Source of the DNA: Blattamonas nauphoetae
Lineage: Eukaryota > Preaxostyla > Oxymonadida
Assembly (NCBI GenBank): GCA_033064195.1
Contig: JARBJD010000173.1
Coordinates: 92,369-156,368 of the forward strand
Direction of reading: 5' to 3'
Length of the DNA stretch: 64,000 bases
In this document: in pieces, positions 1 through 10,301 of the stretch
How the letters are laid out: each line of letters opens with the position of its first letter
How positions within the stretch are numbered: the first letter of the stretch is position 1
Notes under the pieces: model-generated
Database searches by the model: none
What the model was told of the DNA's origin: nothing
What the model saw: the letters and a program-made list of their open reading frames with translations, nothing else
Made by a program: the position numbers and the translations under genes

Positions 1-344
1 TCATTGTTTTGTTTTGTTGGTTGTGATGGGATGTGGGTTGTGAGGAATGTGGGAATGTGGAACCATTGGAAAGAGTTGACTTTGTTTCTTGGATGGACAG
101 ACGAATCACTCAGCCATTCCAACACTGACTCCATTGTTGGATGATTCTGCGGAATGGAGTGAGGAGGGATAATAGTCATTGGAACGCTAAAGAAGAGAAA
201 AAATGCAGCACAAACCATTTCATCTTTGATAGCGGCTTTTGAGATATTCTGAAGACATGCAGAAGAAAAGAGGCATGATACAATATGAAACAGCAATTGT
301 GAAGAAGAGAGGAAATATCAAACCAATTGAGGTTCTGGGAGCAT
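1..344 (-). CDS. 5' end of a SPRY-family gene (partial, cut by window edge)
   Basis: Three exons can be placed by comparison with paralogues at 1899-3177 and 58669-59584. Exon 1 (324-344) is a 21-nt micro-exon starting at an ATG and encoding MLPEPQL. Exon 2 (216-248) is 33 nt and encodes NISKAAIKDEM. Exon 3 (1-146, running off the left edge) begins NHPTMESVLEW and continues with the helical N-terminal region of the family. The introns begin GTTTG and end CAG, and the joined exons stay in one frame. The rest (coiled coil and SPRY domain) lies outside the window. The function of the N-terminal region is unknown; in complete members it precedes a coiled coil and a B30.2/SPRY-like domain, a protein-interaction fold. 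Confidence 0.65.
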
Positions 345-420
345 TTCACAAGTTCTTGATCCCACCACAACAAATTCTCAATTCAAACGACTCATCTATT
401 TCGGAAAAGACACAAATGAT

Positions 421-1897
421 TCAAGATCCTGGATACGAATGTCTCTGTGACTGATTTATCGAACTGATTTCCCAATGGTATCCTGCTGGAGTGTTGTATT
501 TCCCGTTTCCACTTGAAGTTCGATGGACTCGTCCTATCTGAAAGAGAAACAAACTTGCTTTTCTCCACAACACAAAACACAGATCCACCACAAAACCAAC
601 GAAGTTGGAAAGTGACATCGTTGAGGAGCGACCAACACGGCTCAGTTCGTCCAGTCCTGCCTGTCCTTCCCCGCACAGGTCGCACAGAAGAAACGCCGAC
701 GATTCTGAAAATGTCCCACAGCACGCTGCGATCGTCGATTTGAAGCGGGTTGTTGGCGACAGAGCGAGAGACGAGAACGGATTGGGCGACGATGCGACTT
801 CCTGCCCAGAGCGGATGAACGCCATCACTTCGTCCAGTGAAGGAAGCATCAGTGTGTCTTGATGCTGTGCGAGCGGGCGGAGTGCTTTCAGTTCTGAGCG
901 GGACAGTTTGGGCGAGTCGTTCCTGTCCGTCGCTGGGCTGGCCATTGTGGGAGCAGAATCGGTTGCAAACAAGTCGGACACAACATCGGATGATCCCTCC
1001 ATCCCGATTGTGATCGCATTCGACTTCAAGATCGCAGCCGACGAATCAGCCTTCCCAAAACGTTCACGCACGAATCCATTCGAATGCAACCTGTCAAACA
1101 ACACAATCTACGTCTTGCCCTCCTTCTGTCCTTCTCATCCAACATCGCCGGATTCGCAGCATCGTATCCGTCGAGATTTCGGCCCAGACTTCTTTCAGAC
1201 TGTCAACCGATTCGTCTGCCAGTGTTTGCAGACACGCTGTCCCACTCATCAACACTGCACTCCCCGTCCTCTTCTCTCGTGTTTGCACAGTCGAGCCCCA
1301 CAGTCTCTCCCGCAGCAGAGGAGAGAATGCCAGCATCTCGTGGACATGCCCCACAACTGTCGAGCAGGTGGCCGAATTCCCAAACCCGACCAAGTCAATC
1401 ATCCTGCCGATCGTCTGCTTCCCGCCCACCGAACTTATGTCTCCTGAATTCAGCGCCGACACAAGTCTCGGGATTTCAACGAGAACCTCGTATTCATCAA
1501 TGATTGGTGACAAAATGTGGCCGTTGATTCCCAATTGTGATCTACGATAGCCTTCAAACACATCTTATGGTATTTCGTTGTTTCAGATTCAATTTATGGC
1601 GTAAATGACACTCGAATCTTCGGTTGACTTCCACGAGTCTCAAACGAGAATTCGATGGTTTTGTTTTTCAGACTCTTCATGAACGAATCGCCATATATAT
1701 GAAGTTCGTCGAGAATACGAAGTGGATAGACTGCGAGAAAACCAGGATCTGTTGTGATGATAGGCCACTTTCAATCTAGTGGAGTCAGATGAAGAGAAAC
1801 GTGAACAACACTTGCTCAAAGAAATCGGGTTGAAATGAAAATGGATCAGTGTGGCATCGTGGAATGATTGCCAAAGAAAGAAGATGAACGACGACAA
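421..1897 (-). pseudogene. Degraded helical-repeat (armadillo-like) gene
   Basis: Minus-strand coding signal runs from about 1561 down to 421 in two overlapping frames. The first frame (1094-1561) reads helical segments such as EIPRLVSALNSGDIS and SLKEVWAEISTDTM. The second (421-1104) begins LFDRLHSNGFVRERFGK and continues to a short C-terminus. The switch lies at about 1094-1104 and looks like a one-base shift. Upstream sequence to 1897 has weaker coding character (FVHEESEKQ on the minus strand). Alternating amphipathic helices with Leu/Val spacing suggest an armadillo/HEAT-type solenoid, but no family signature was recognised. It sits between two SPRY-family genes on the same strand, 1 nt from the stop of the downstream one, so it may be a fragment left by gene turnover. 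An unrecognised intron at the frame switch cannot be excluded. Confidence 0.4.
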
Positions 1898-1898
1898 T

Positions 1899-3177
1899 TT
1901 ATCCGAAATTGTGTCCAGTTCCTTCGAATGTCACATGTGATTGTGTCTGTCCCCAAAACGTGATCTCAAACGGAACATCCTTCGTGCCACCCTCAATCGC
2001 GAAGATGAGAGGGACAGGAATGTTGATGAAGTGGTGTTCTTGTTGGACACCGTCGATGAAGAAGTGGAGTGTCCTCTTCTCCAAATCAGCCTCCGCCGAC
2101 AACTCCTGCCCGATCGGAGGTTTCGTGTTCAGAGCAATGGACTTATTAGCCGAGTAGAGATCTCCGCTGTTGTACATCATCGCTGCTTGAGGACATTCAT
2201 ACACAGACTTTGCGAGATATTGTGGATACTCGGCAGCGTCAATCACACCCATTTCTGAAATGGTCAAAGAAGGAAGATGATGAGAGGAGGAGTGACAAAC
2301 TGAATCTGGTTCCGTTGGTTTCGATGGACAGCCGATGGATGCCTTTCGAGACAGGTTTCGTGAAACAACCAACCCAACCCCCGCTGATGTTGGTGACAGT
2401 TGATCCATTCACTCTGTAGTGCAACGGACTGAACGCGACGAAGATGTTGGACGAGATGAAGAACTCTTCCTTTCTGGCCACTTCAGTTTTCGTCTGTTGG
2501 ATGATCTGTTTCAGCTCTTCAATCACTCGTTCATTCTCTTCCAGTTTCTGTGTCTGATGAGCAAGCTGTTCTTTCATTTCAGCGATTGTTCGATCATTCG
2601 ATTCCATCAGATCAAGTTGCGATGTCTCAACAATCGCGAATGGACCTTCATCAACAAACTTCAAAGAAGCGAAACATTTCTCAACATCTCTCTTAATGGA
2701 AGGAGGGAGGGAGGGCGATTGGGAGAGTTGGGAGAGAGAAGAGTGGAGGAGTCGCTTGTTTGCGATTGGAGTGTGCGAATCGAAGCACTCGTCCAGGATC
2801 GTCATCATTCGTTGAAGCAATTGCGACAGCAGTTCATTGTTCTGTTTTGTTGGTTGTGATGGGATGTGGGTTGTGAGGAGAGTGGGAATGTGGAACCATT
2901 GGAAAGAGTTGACTTTGTTTCTTGGATGGACAGACGAATCACTCAGCCATTCCAACACTGACTCAATTGTTGGATGATTCTGGAAAAGGGAGTGATGAGA
3001 GAGATTTTAGTGATAACGATGCAGAAAGGGAGAAAAGCACGACTCAAACCATTTCATCTTTGTCGTCAGTTTTTGAGATATTCTGAAGACAGCCAGAAGA
3101 GAAGAGTCATGGCAATATAAGAATATAAATCGTGAAGTAGAGACGATATATCAAACCAATTGAGGTTGCGGGAGCAT
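1899..3177 (-). CDS. Coiled-coil/SPRY-domain protein, four exons, intact
   Basis: Exons are 3157-3177, 3050-3082, 2301-2979 and 1899-2254. They join in frame to give 362 residues. The first two are micro-exons of 21 and 33 nt whose size and frame are conserved in the paralogues at 1-344 and 58669-59584, which fixes the start at 3177. The internal ATG used by the paralogues' NHPTM segment is ATT here, so it is not the start. Order of parts: helical N-terminus (VLEWLSDSSVHPRNK), a short coiled coil (about residues 130-190, rich in Glu/Gln/Lys), then a B30.2/SPRY-like domain with the family landmarks CFTKPVSKGIHRLSI, EADLEKRTLHFFIDG and NIPVPLIFAI. The 46-nt intron at 2255-2300 (GTTTGT...TTTCAG) splits the SPRY domain at the same codon as in the kinase/SPRY paralogues. 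It carries no kinase domain. It is probably a protein-interaction module; ligand unknown. Confidence 0.75.
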
Positions 3178-3381
3178 GACTGAATAAGTTGATCGGACCT
3201 TAAAAAATTGTAACCAAAATGTATCTAACCATATTCGCAAATGACACACATGATCTGTTTTGCATCATTGAATTTCATGCAGGAATACCACGAATGAAGG
3301 AGGACAATGTGACTGAGAATGGGTTCATAAAAAATAGCGGGTCGTTGATCCATCTCACTTGTTAGACTTATCGAGAGCGAA
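3178..3381. promoter_or_regulatory. Divergent intergenic region between SPRY gene and p47 gene
   Basis: This 204-bp gap separates the start codons of two genes read in opposite directions (SPRY gene leftward from 3177, p47 rightward from 3382), so it must hold or overlap both promoters. No TATA or other defined motif was confidently recognised. Confidence 0.4.
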
Positions 3382-5185
3382 ATGGACAAATCTATCCGCG
3401 ATTTTTGTGCAGTGACAGGTCGATCACCCCAGGACGCACGACACTTCCTCGAAATGGCAGGTGGTGATCTCGAGGTTTGACATACAGTTTTTATCTTCAA
3501 TCTCTTTCTTCCTCACAACTTCACTCATACTTTAACATCATCCTGATCGAAAGACTGCTGTTAGTCTCTCCTTTGATTCCGCAGCCACAGCTCCCACTTC
3601 GGGAGTGGCTGAACCACAACCAAAACCTGAGTATTTCTCCTCTCTTTGCTCTTCATCCTTCCGTCACTTTTCACAGAATGCCAGAAGCATGGAAACAACC
3701 CCAAAAAGAAAAGCCTCGGTTTGGAAACATGCAAGGAATCACAGCTCAGAATTCCCGTTCTGGTGACAAGGGTATGACCATCTTCTCTTTCTCAACTCCA
3801 ATTTCACACCCTCTTTCTTCGTTTTATCTGGGCAGGTGTTGATCGGCACATGTCGAACGATGGACAGAGTGGGAATTACACGATTGATCCTCGGAAGAAG
3901 AACGCCGATGAGAACGACCCTCTTGCCCGGTTGATGCAAGCAGCGCAGCAGTGTGCTATTCTCTCCTTTTCACAACATTATCTCATTCCATTCTTCCATC
4001 GTTTCTTTGTTCTTCACAATCTGTCGTTTTCATCGTCCCTCTCCTCTCCCCTCTTTTCCAGACGTTCCCAACAACCACCTCCCGACTCCGACAGCGAAGA
4101 TGAGCCTGCTGCACGGCCTGCCTTCGAATGGAGTGGCGGGTCGTCCGTCGGTGGGACAGACATGCCTTCGCAATCATTCGGTTCTCAGTCGAAGCCAAAA
4201 GCAGCAGCTCCCCAAAAGCAAGGCCCGCAATCACTCAAACTGGTGCTTTATCGAAATGGTCTGTCTTTTGTGTTTTTGTGATGTTCTCGACAGCTCTTCA
4301 AGTCGACGAGAATCCTCCCGTTTACGACACCGACCCAAGTTTCCTGGAATATGTGGAGGAGATCACAGGAGGGTATGGATGTGGCACGCTTCTTATTGAC
4401 GAAATCTCGTCTCTTAATTCTCATCTTTGTCCTCCCACTTTTTCTCCTCTCCCATCATCTCTCCTCTCTTCTGATCCCCACCCTCCCCTCCCTCCCTCTC
4501 CTCTCTCCTCTCAGCCACTTCCCGCATGCCCTCGCCCCGCCTGGCTCGCGTGGCCCGTTCAACGTTGGACTTGTCGACCGTCGCCAGAAAGACCTGCCTC
4601 CGCCGCCCAAAGATCCGTTCGCAGGCGGCGGATACAGTTTGGGGGGGGAAGGGTTTGACGAGGGGGAAGTAGGGAAGAAAGGGAAGAAGGGACAGCCAGC
4701 GCCGAAGGTGACAGTGACCCCACTCCCTCAGCAGGACACGCCGGCGCTGTCCGAGCTGCAGGGCGGCACGTTTATTGTTCAGGCGAGGTTCACAGACACC
4801 AACACAACACACAAGTTCACGATGCGCGAGGGGTCGACACTTGGTGACTTGGAGCGGGAGATTGTGTATGTGCTTTGGTTGGGCGTTGTTGTTGTGTTTT
4901 TGGCGAGGACCATCGACAAAGATGGCGGTGATGCATTGTTATGTTCGGTGTTCTTGTTCTGTCGACTTGACATGATTTATGATTTCTCTCCTCTCTTTTC
5001 TCTTCTTTCCAAACGATGATGTCGTTCTCGTTCTCTTTTTCTGTTGTTTCAGTGCTCTCCTCCAGACGAAGAAAGTGGACATCAGCCAACCATTCCCTCG
5101 CGTGGTTTTCTCGGCTGGAGACAGAAAGAAGACTCTGGCGGAACTGAACCTGAAGAATGCTTCAGTGATTGTAAAAGTGGTGTAG
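3382..5185 (+). CDS. p47/NSFL1C/Shp1-like UBX-domain cofactor of p97/Cdc48
   Basis: Eight exons (3382-3474, 3554-3630, 3677-3771, 3836-3950, 4062-4258, 4294-4372, 4515-4865, 5053-5185) join without a stop to 379 residues, close to animal p47 (about 370). Exons 1-2 encode a UBA-like domain (RDFCAVTGRSPQDARHFLEM, then DLETAVSL). Exons 5-7 encode a SEP domain (LVLYRN, VDENPPVYD, FLEYVEEITGG, GLVDRRQKDLPPP). Exons 7-8 encode a UBX fold (TFIVQARFTDT, LQTKKVDISQPFPRVVF, LNLKNASVIVKV). In other eukaryotes p47 links the p97/Cdc48 AAA ATPase to ubiquitinated or membrane-fusion substrates; the UBX binds p97 and the SEP assists trimerisation. Introns are 35-187 nt, with donors GTTTGA, GTATTT, GTATGA, GTGTGC, GTCTGT, GTATGG and GTATGT; the acceptor of intron 1 ends AAAG, chosen because it restores the UBA core. 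The stop is TAG. Confidence 0.9.
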
Positions 5186-5275
5186 GGGTGATTCACACGT
5201 CATTTAGTGTTAATTTGTCAGAAACGAGAGATATCTGTACAAACATGGGTCGATCTTCATTTAATCGTTAATTCT

Positions 5276-8200
5276 ATGATGCAAGTCGTTTTAATTCTTC
5301 TTGTCGAAGTTTTTGCATCATCCCCCTCAACTTCTCCAATTATCACGTCACCTCACCCATCCCAATCACTCTATCCACCATCGACATCCAATGCAGAACC
5401 AACCGCATTTGCATGCATTATCGAACTCATTGGTCCAACAACCATCAAAGCAATTCTCTTCGGAGAGAACCTCGCGCTGGGAGAGTATTCTTTTTCGATT
5501 CGGCTTGATAAAGAAGATGCGCAAGCATTCACTCTCACCTTTCCCTCAGCTCATTCATCAGGGATTTCAAGTGTTGAACAAGAACTTAACGCGAACTATC
5601 CATTACAGCCTGGTCATAAATATGTCCTGACGGCACTCGAACTGAATGAGCCACCAACGAAGAGGATATCGTTCGAACGAAATTCACAACCGGTTGTGAT
5701 TTGGTTGTCAGTCCCGCCCGACACCACAACACCAGTAGTTTCTTACATTGATCTTCCTCTGGCGTCTGACAAAATCTCGCTGTTATTCGAAGTATATGGT
5801 GTGAATTTGGGCTCCCTCACCGAACTCAGATACCTCGTTCCTTCAGTCTACAGTACTCGTCCAATCCCGATCGATATTTCCACCCATCACCCTCCATATA
5901 TTTGCCTATCCACTCCAATCCATCCCGACGACTTTTTTGACTCTCTCATGACATACGCCCAGACCATCAACTCGATCGACTTGATCGACCCGAATTATCA
6001 ACCCATTCCATATCACTCCACTGTCACAGCAGCTCAAGAAGATCCAGCAACCACCATGATTCTCACGTCGGCTGCGGTACAGTTTGAAACTGTCGACGAA
6101 ACAGCTCGATTCTATTTGACTGGAAAACATCTCGTCCGTGGGAAATACGAACTGTCATGGATGACTTCTGATTTCGGCCTTAAACTAGGATCGATCACTC
6201 TCCAATTTTCAACCCAAACAACAGCGTCGCTCGTGAGTGACGACTTCGACATGAACGAAGTTGAAGACCTGTTTGATGGAGATTACTATTCCATCTATCG
6301 GATTACCCCGATTGACTTTGGATCCCCGAATCCTATTGTACTCCCTGGACAGTTCGCAACTAGCGTGAATATCGATGTGATCGGCCCATGGAGTCTCATC
6401 CCATATATTGAGTGGATTGAGTGTGACCTGACCTCTTCTTCCGCCACTTCCGCTCGAATATACGTCTCCGGAACAGGATTCTTTTTTGGAACTTATTTGG
6501 CCACTTTCTCAGACGATGCCCAGAATCAATATTCGGTCCAGCTCTATGCCGAGAGTTTCGGGGTCTGGACGATATTTTCGGACTTTGTGCCGAACTCTGC
6601 GGTGCCTTCGAGCACAGGCCTTGTGTATGATGCTGTTTACAGCGACTTTAAGGTTTATTGGAACGGGATCGAACTCGACTCACAAGCGACTTCGTTCACT
6701 GCCCCATCCGCCTCGACTGTCGTCTCTGTGATCGGAGCCACGTTCAGACAGGTGGCAGACGCGTCCTTCCAACTTGACTTCATGTCCAACCATGTCTTTT
6801 CCGGGACATTCGAGGTCACTTTTACGGCTGATGGGACAACATGTTTTCCGAAGGACATCGAAATCTTTAATCCGCCTGGCACTTTGCTTGTTGAAAGCGA
6901 GGTCCTTGAGATCGATGGCAGCCCTTTTAATTTCGAAACTTTCTATGAAATCACATCCATCCAATCCAAAAGTGATCAGACCGACATCCTCCCCGAATCG
7001 ATCTTCTTCCTCATCCCGCCCGCTCGACCCACTCCAGTTGATCAGAACAGCTTCGTCGACCTTTCCGGGTCCGAAGATTTGGGATGCGGGTATGGATTGC
7101 TCCAACCGTGTCTGAACCTCGTCCAGGCCATCCACAACCAGATTGTGATCCCAACCGCTTTTGATTCTTACTCTCCGCTGATGGTGAAAGTGAGAAACGG
7201 AGGAATCGCGAAGGATTATTTCTCCTCTCCAGACATTTCAGTCTCTTTGACAGTTCAAGGCGAGGTTGACAGTGACGTCGTCCCCACAATCACAATCGAA
7301 TCAGACCCTCAAATTGTGGTCGCCGGAGGATCCGACGAGTCTGCGAGCCTCACCTTGCTCGATCTGGAGTTCGAGTTCGCATCTGTCTCAGGATTTCAAG
7401 CATTTGTCTTTCTCTCCTGTGCACATTTCGTGATGCAGCGTTGTGTCGTCACCGAAGCGACCAGCACACACAGCTCGTTCCTGTACATCGCATCAGGAGA
7501 CGCATTGATCGTCGAATGCGAGCTCAAAAACATCAAAACTGTCGACTCAATTTTGGAACAATCAGAAATGATTTCAATGCTCGAACTCGACACAGTGAAA
7601 GTGACAGACTGTGGCCAAAGCAATTCCAACTCTCTTTTCATCTGCGGATCTAGCAACGCGTTCTTTACCAAAATGGACATGGCCGGATGCGAAGCGGAAG
7701 ACGCGCCGATCTCCCTCTCTTCAATGCACATCTTCACCGCATTCACTGAATGTACGTGGACAGCATGCAAAGGATCAAATTTTGCAGGCGCTCTCTCATT
7801 CAGCCCCTCCTCATTCAGCACGATAGCCTTCCATCATTGTCGATGGATCGATTGTTCGGTGAACAGCCCGTCGCAGCCAACTGGTTTGTTCATCTATCGA
7901 GTGAACCCAGATGAAGTCAGGATTTTTTTGACGAATTTGACTTTTGAGAGTTCTGATGAATCGCAAACGAGACCTCATTTTCTGATTCATGACGTGAACC
8001 TCGGCGGTTTGAATCTGGACGCATTTTTGTTTGATTATTGGACAGAGCCAAACATGTTCCTTGTCCAGTCGGATTACTTAGAAGCACAACCAATCAGTTC
8101 GCTCTCGCCTGCCAAGTCTGTCTTCACTGTGGTTGCTCCAACTCGCAACGACGAAATGTTGTTTGGTGTCGATAGTCCGATTTGTGGTAGTTACGCGCTC

Positions 8201-10084
8201 CCCTGTGCGACAGTTGGAAAGGCACTGAGTCGCCTCATCCCTGTGATTGGGGGACAATCGATTGTGTCGATTTCTGATGGTGGAAAGGCTGAGTTTGGGA
8301 CGAAGATTCAAAATGCGACGATTTGTGGAGAGGTCGGGACAGCGCGTCTTGTTCTTCTGCGTCACGAACTGAGTTTGGATGGAACACCGTTCTTCACAAC
8401 AAGCCAGGCGACGATCGAAAGTGTTGTGATTGATCACTCAGCGAGCACAGCAGATGTGCTGATCAAACACGAACAGTGGCATCTGGAAGTATCGCACGTG
8501 AGCTTCTCAACGACTGCGACGACATCGCCGACTCTGATCTCGGCGTCGGCTGGCACAGTCGCACTTCGCTTCGTCTCTTTTGATTCGGCTGTGTTCGTCT
8601 CCTCAGCGATTTCCATCGAAACTGTCGATGAGCTGTCGATTGTGTCTCTTTCTTCTTTCAACACTTCCTTCCATTCACCTCTGTTGACAATTCGCTCACT
8701 CGACCCCAAAATTTCTCAAGCCTCGCTGACTGAAATGAACGTCACAAACTTTTCGTTTGGTGGATCGAATGAGCTGTTGATTGATGCTCGACAAGCAACT
8801 GTCTTAATTTCAGAATGCCAGTTCGCTGGCCAACTTTTCGTTCCGTCTCGCTGCAACAGTGAAAATACTCAAAATGATCTTGATTTCTCTTTATCAGCCA
8901 ATCCGTTTGTCGGATATCTTGATTCTGAGAACCAATCTCGCCATCCACGCAACAGGATGACGAGCGAATCCAAACCACATTTTTCAAATTCTGTTTGTGT
9001 GTGGAGCAAAGGAGGAATTCGTCTGGCAGTTTGTGTGAGCGAGATCTCGCACTGCACTTTCGATTCCTTCGCTTCGACTGCGCTGTCGCTGAAAGGAGGG
9101 ACGACTCTGCTTTCGCACTCTTTCTTTTTCGGAAATGGGATCTCGTCTTCTCTCCCAACACGCCGGAACGTTCTTGTTGAAATCGAAGGAAATGTGACGA
9201 TCCACAACATGACATCTGATCAACACTCGAATGGTCCTTGGATTTCATCCGACGAATCTTCGCGGGTTTGGAGATTGAACGCTGATTCGAGCGAGCGAGT
9301 TCCTTTCGATTCAGTCCTGATGTTCCGTCCAGTTGTGGAATCTGCGTCGCTGAGTGGAGATGAGGACAAGCATGAAGTTGTGATTGTGGGTGAGTCTCTG
9401 ATCCCGTGCAACTTGTTGGTTGTTCTGATTGCGACGAACACGACGAACGAGACGAGCCGACCGATTGAATGTTCGGATGTGTGGACAGAAGACGGAAACA
9501 CGCTGCGCTGCTCGTTCGACGACACTCGGATGGCACTGTCGTCGCTGGAGTGGCGAGTGTCTGTGTCGTGTGATGGATTGGAAGCGTGGAACATGCCAGT
9601 TGTTCGACGAGCGATTCGCGGCGATGCGAAAGCGGAAGCACGTGGGAAAATGTTGATTTCTGTGTCGTCGGTTGTGTTTGGAGTGTTGGGAGTGATTGGA
9701 GTGAGTCTGATAATCTCGATTGTGATTCTATCGCAGAAACTGAAGAAGACAAAAGCGACAGTGACCGATTTAAAAATAAAAGCCAACAGGATTGAACTGA
9801 AAATCGAATCTCGTCGATCTCGTCGAACCCATCGCCGCCGCAGCCTGTCACAACGTTCACAACAACAATTGTTGGCTGAATCACTCGCTTCTCGTCTGAG
9901 TACCTCTTCTTCTTCGTCTTCGCACAACTCGTCAGTGTTGAACCCGATCGAAGCCGCAATCCAAAACAGGAAGAGTGGACAGGAAGCACTGGATGAACCG
10001 CAAATGGTTGGAAGGGAGGACGAAGCAACAAGCGACCTGAATGACATCTTAAAAGCTTCAGATCCGAACCAGAAATCACTCTAA
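5276..10084 (+). CDS. Beta-helix-type surface protein with signal peptide and single C-terminal TM
   Basis: A single uninterrupted frame of about 1,603 residues. The start at 5276 is chosen because MMQVVLILLVEVFASS immediately following is a good signal peptide; the open frame extends 23 codons upstream without one. The N-terminal third has Ig-like beta repeats (for example LLFEVYGVNLGSLTEL and ARIYVSGTGFFFGTYLATF). From about residue 600 short beta strands resembling right-handed parallel beta-helix (pectate-lyase-like) proteins follow, each block opened by a Cys-Gly...Pro-Cys motif (CGYGLLQPC, CGSYALPC). A TM segment (VVFGVLGVIGVSLIISIVIL, about 9666-9728) and a basic, Ser-rich cytoplasmic tail end the protein. 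It lacks the kinase-like tail of its neighbour. Intronless, 90 bp downstream of the p47 stop. Part of it (about 6390-7410) is duplicated in inverted orientation at 25714-26741. Probable cell-surface adhesion or recognition protein; ligand unknown. Confidence 0.75.
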   Translation: MMQVVLILLVEVFASSPSTSPIITSPHPSQSLYPPSTSNAEPTAFACIIELIGPTTIKAILFGENLALGEYSFSIRLDKEDAQAFTLTFPSAHSSGISSVEQELNANYPLQPGHKYVLTALELNEPPTKRISFERNSQPVVIWLSVPPDTTTPVVSYIDLPLASDKISLLFEVYGVNLGSLTELRYLVPSVYSTRPIPIDISTHHPPYICLSTPIHPDDFFDSLMTYAQTINSIDLIDPNYQPIPYHSTVTAAQEDPATTMILTSAAVQFETVDETARFYLTGKHLVRGKYELSWMTSDFGLKLGSITLQFSTQTTASLVSDDFDMNEVEDLFDGDYYSIYRITPIDFGSPNPIVLPGQFATSVNIDVIGPWSLIPYIEWIECDLTSSSATSARIYVSGTGFFFGTYLATFSDDAQNQYSVQLYAESFGVWTIFSDFVPNSAVPSSTGLVYDAVYSDFKVYWNGIELDSQATSFTAPSASTVVSVIGATFRQVADASFQLDFMSNHVFSGTFEVTFTADGTTCFPKDIEIFNPPGTLLVESEVLEIDGSPFNFETFYEITSIQSKSDQTDILPESIFFLIPPARPTPVDQNSFVDLSGSEDLGCGYGLLQPCLNLVQAIHNQIVIPTAFDSYSPLMVKVRNGGIAKDYFSSPDISVSLTVQGEVDSDVVPTITIESDPQIVVAGGSDESASLTLLDLEFEFASVSGFQAFVFLSCAHFVMQRCVVTEATSTHSSFLYIASGDALIVECELKNIKTVDSILEQSEMISMLELDTVKVTDCGQSNSNSLFICGSSNAFFTKMDMAGCEAEDAPISLSSMHIFTAFTECTWTACKGSNFAGALSFSPSSFSTIAFHHCRWIDCSVNSPSQPTGLFIYRVNPDEVRIFLTNLTFESSDESQTRPHFLIHDVNLGGLNLDAFLFDYWTEPNMFLVQSDYLEAQPISSLSPAKSVFTVVAPTRNDEMLFGVDSPICGSYALPCATVGKALSRLIPVIGGQSIVSISDGGKAEFGTKIQNATICGEVGTARLVLLRHELSLDGTPFFTTSQATIESVVIDHSASTADVLIKHEQWHLEVSHVSFSTTATTSPTLISASAGTVALRFVSFDSAVFVSSAISIETVDELSIVSLSSFNTSFHSPLLTIRSLDPKISQASLTEMNVTNFSFGGSNELLIDARQATVLISECQFAGQLFVPSRCNSENTQNDLDFSLSANPFVGYLDSENQSRHPRNRMTSESKPHFSNSVCVWSKGGIRLAVCVSEISHCTFDSFASTALSLKGGTTLLSHSFFFGNGISSSLPTRRNVLVEIEGNVTIHNMTSDQHSNGPWISSDESSRVWRLNADSSERVPFDSVLMFRPVVESASLSGDEDKHEVVIVGESLIPCNLLVVLIATNTTNETSRPIECSDVWTEDGNTLRCSFDDTRMALSSLEWRVSVSCDGLEAWNMPVVRRAIRGDAKAEARGKMLISVSSVVFGVLGVIGVSLIISIVILSQKLKKTKATVTDLKIKANRIELKIESRRSRRTHRRRSLSQRSQQQLLAESLASRLSTSSSSSSHNSSVLNPIEAAIQNRKSGQEALDEPQMVGREDEATSDLNDILKASDPNQKSL

Positions 10085-10301
10085 TTCCATTCTAGATCGT
10101 TTTTATCTTTTTTCATCGTGATATCCTCATTCTGTCGTAAAATATGAACATTTTCACTGACCTCATCAAATTTATCTCTCTTATTGTTCACCTTCTGTTT
10201 TATTCTCCCAACATCTTGACGATTATCATTTCAATCGACAATCCATAGACTTTATTTCATATTATTCAAACCACTACACTCACAACTCGCAATTCAGAGA
10301 C
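10085..10301. other. Intergenic spacer
   Basis: AT-rich spacer of 217 bp between two same-strand surface-protein genes. It should hold the terminator of the first and the promoter of the second; no specific motif was recognised. Confidence 0.4.

Noticed and set aside
2961-2969. Loss of the start codon (ATG to ATT) in the 1899-3177 SPRY gene
   Set aside because: Comparison of three paralogues shows translation starts two micro-exons upstream, so this ATG was internal.
3225-3500. Minus-strand frame of 91 codons
   Set aside because: Overlaps exon 1 of the p47 gene on the opposite strand and shows no resemblance to any family.
8742-10079. Antisense open frame of 445 codons
   Set aside because: Lies wholly opposite the surface-protein gene, with no family resemblance; a shadow of its codon bias.
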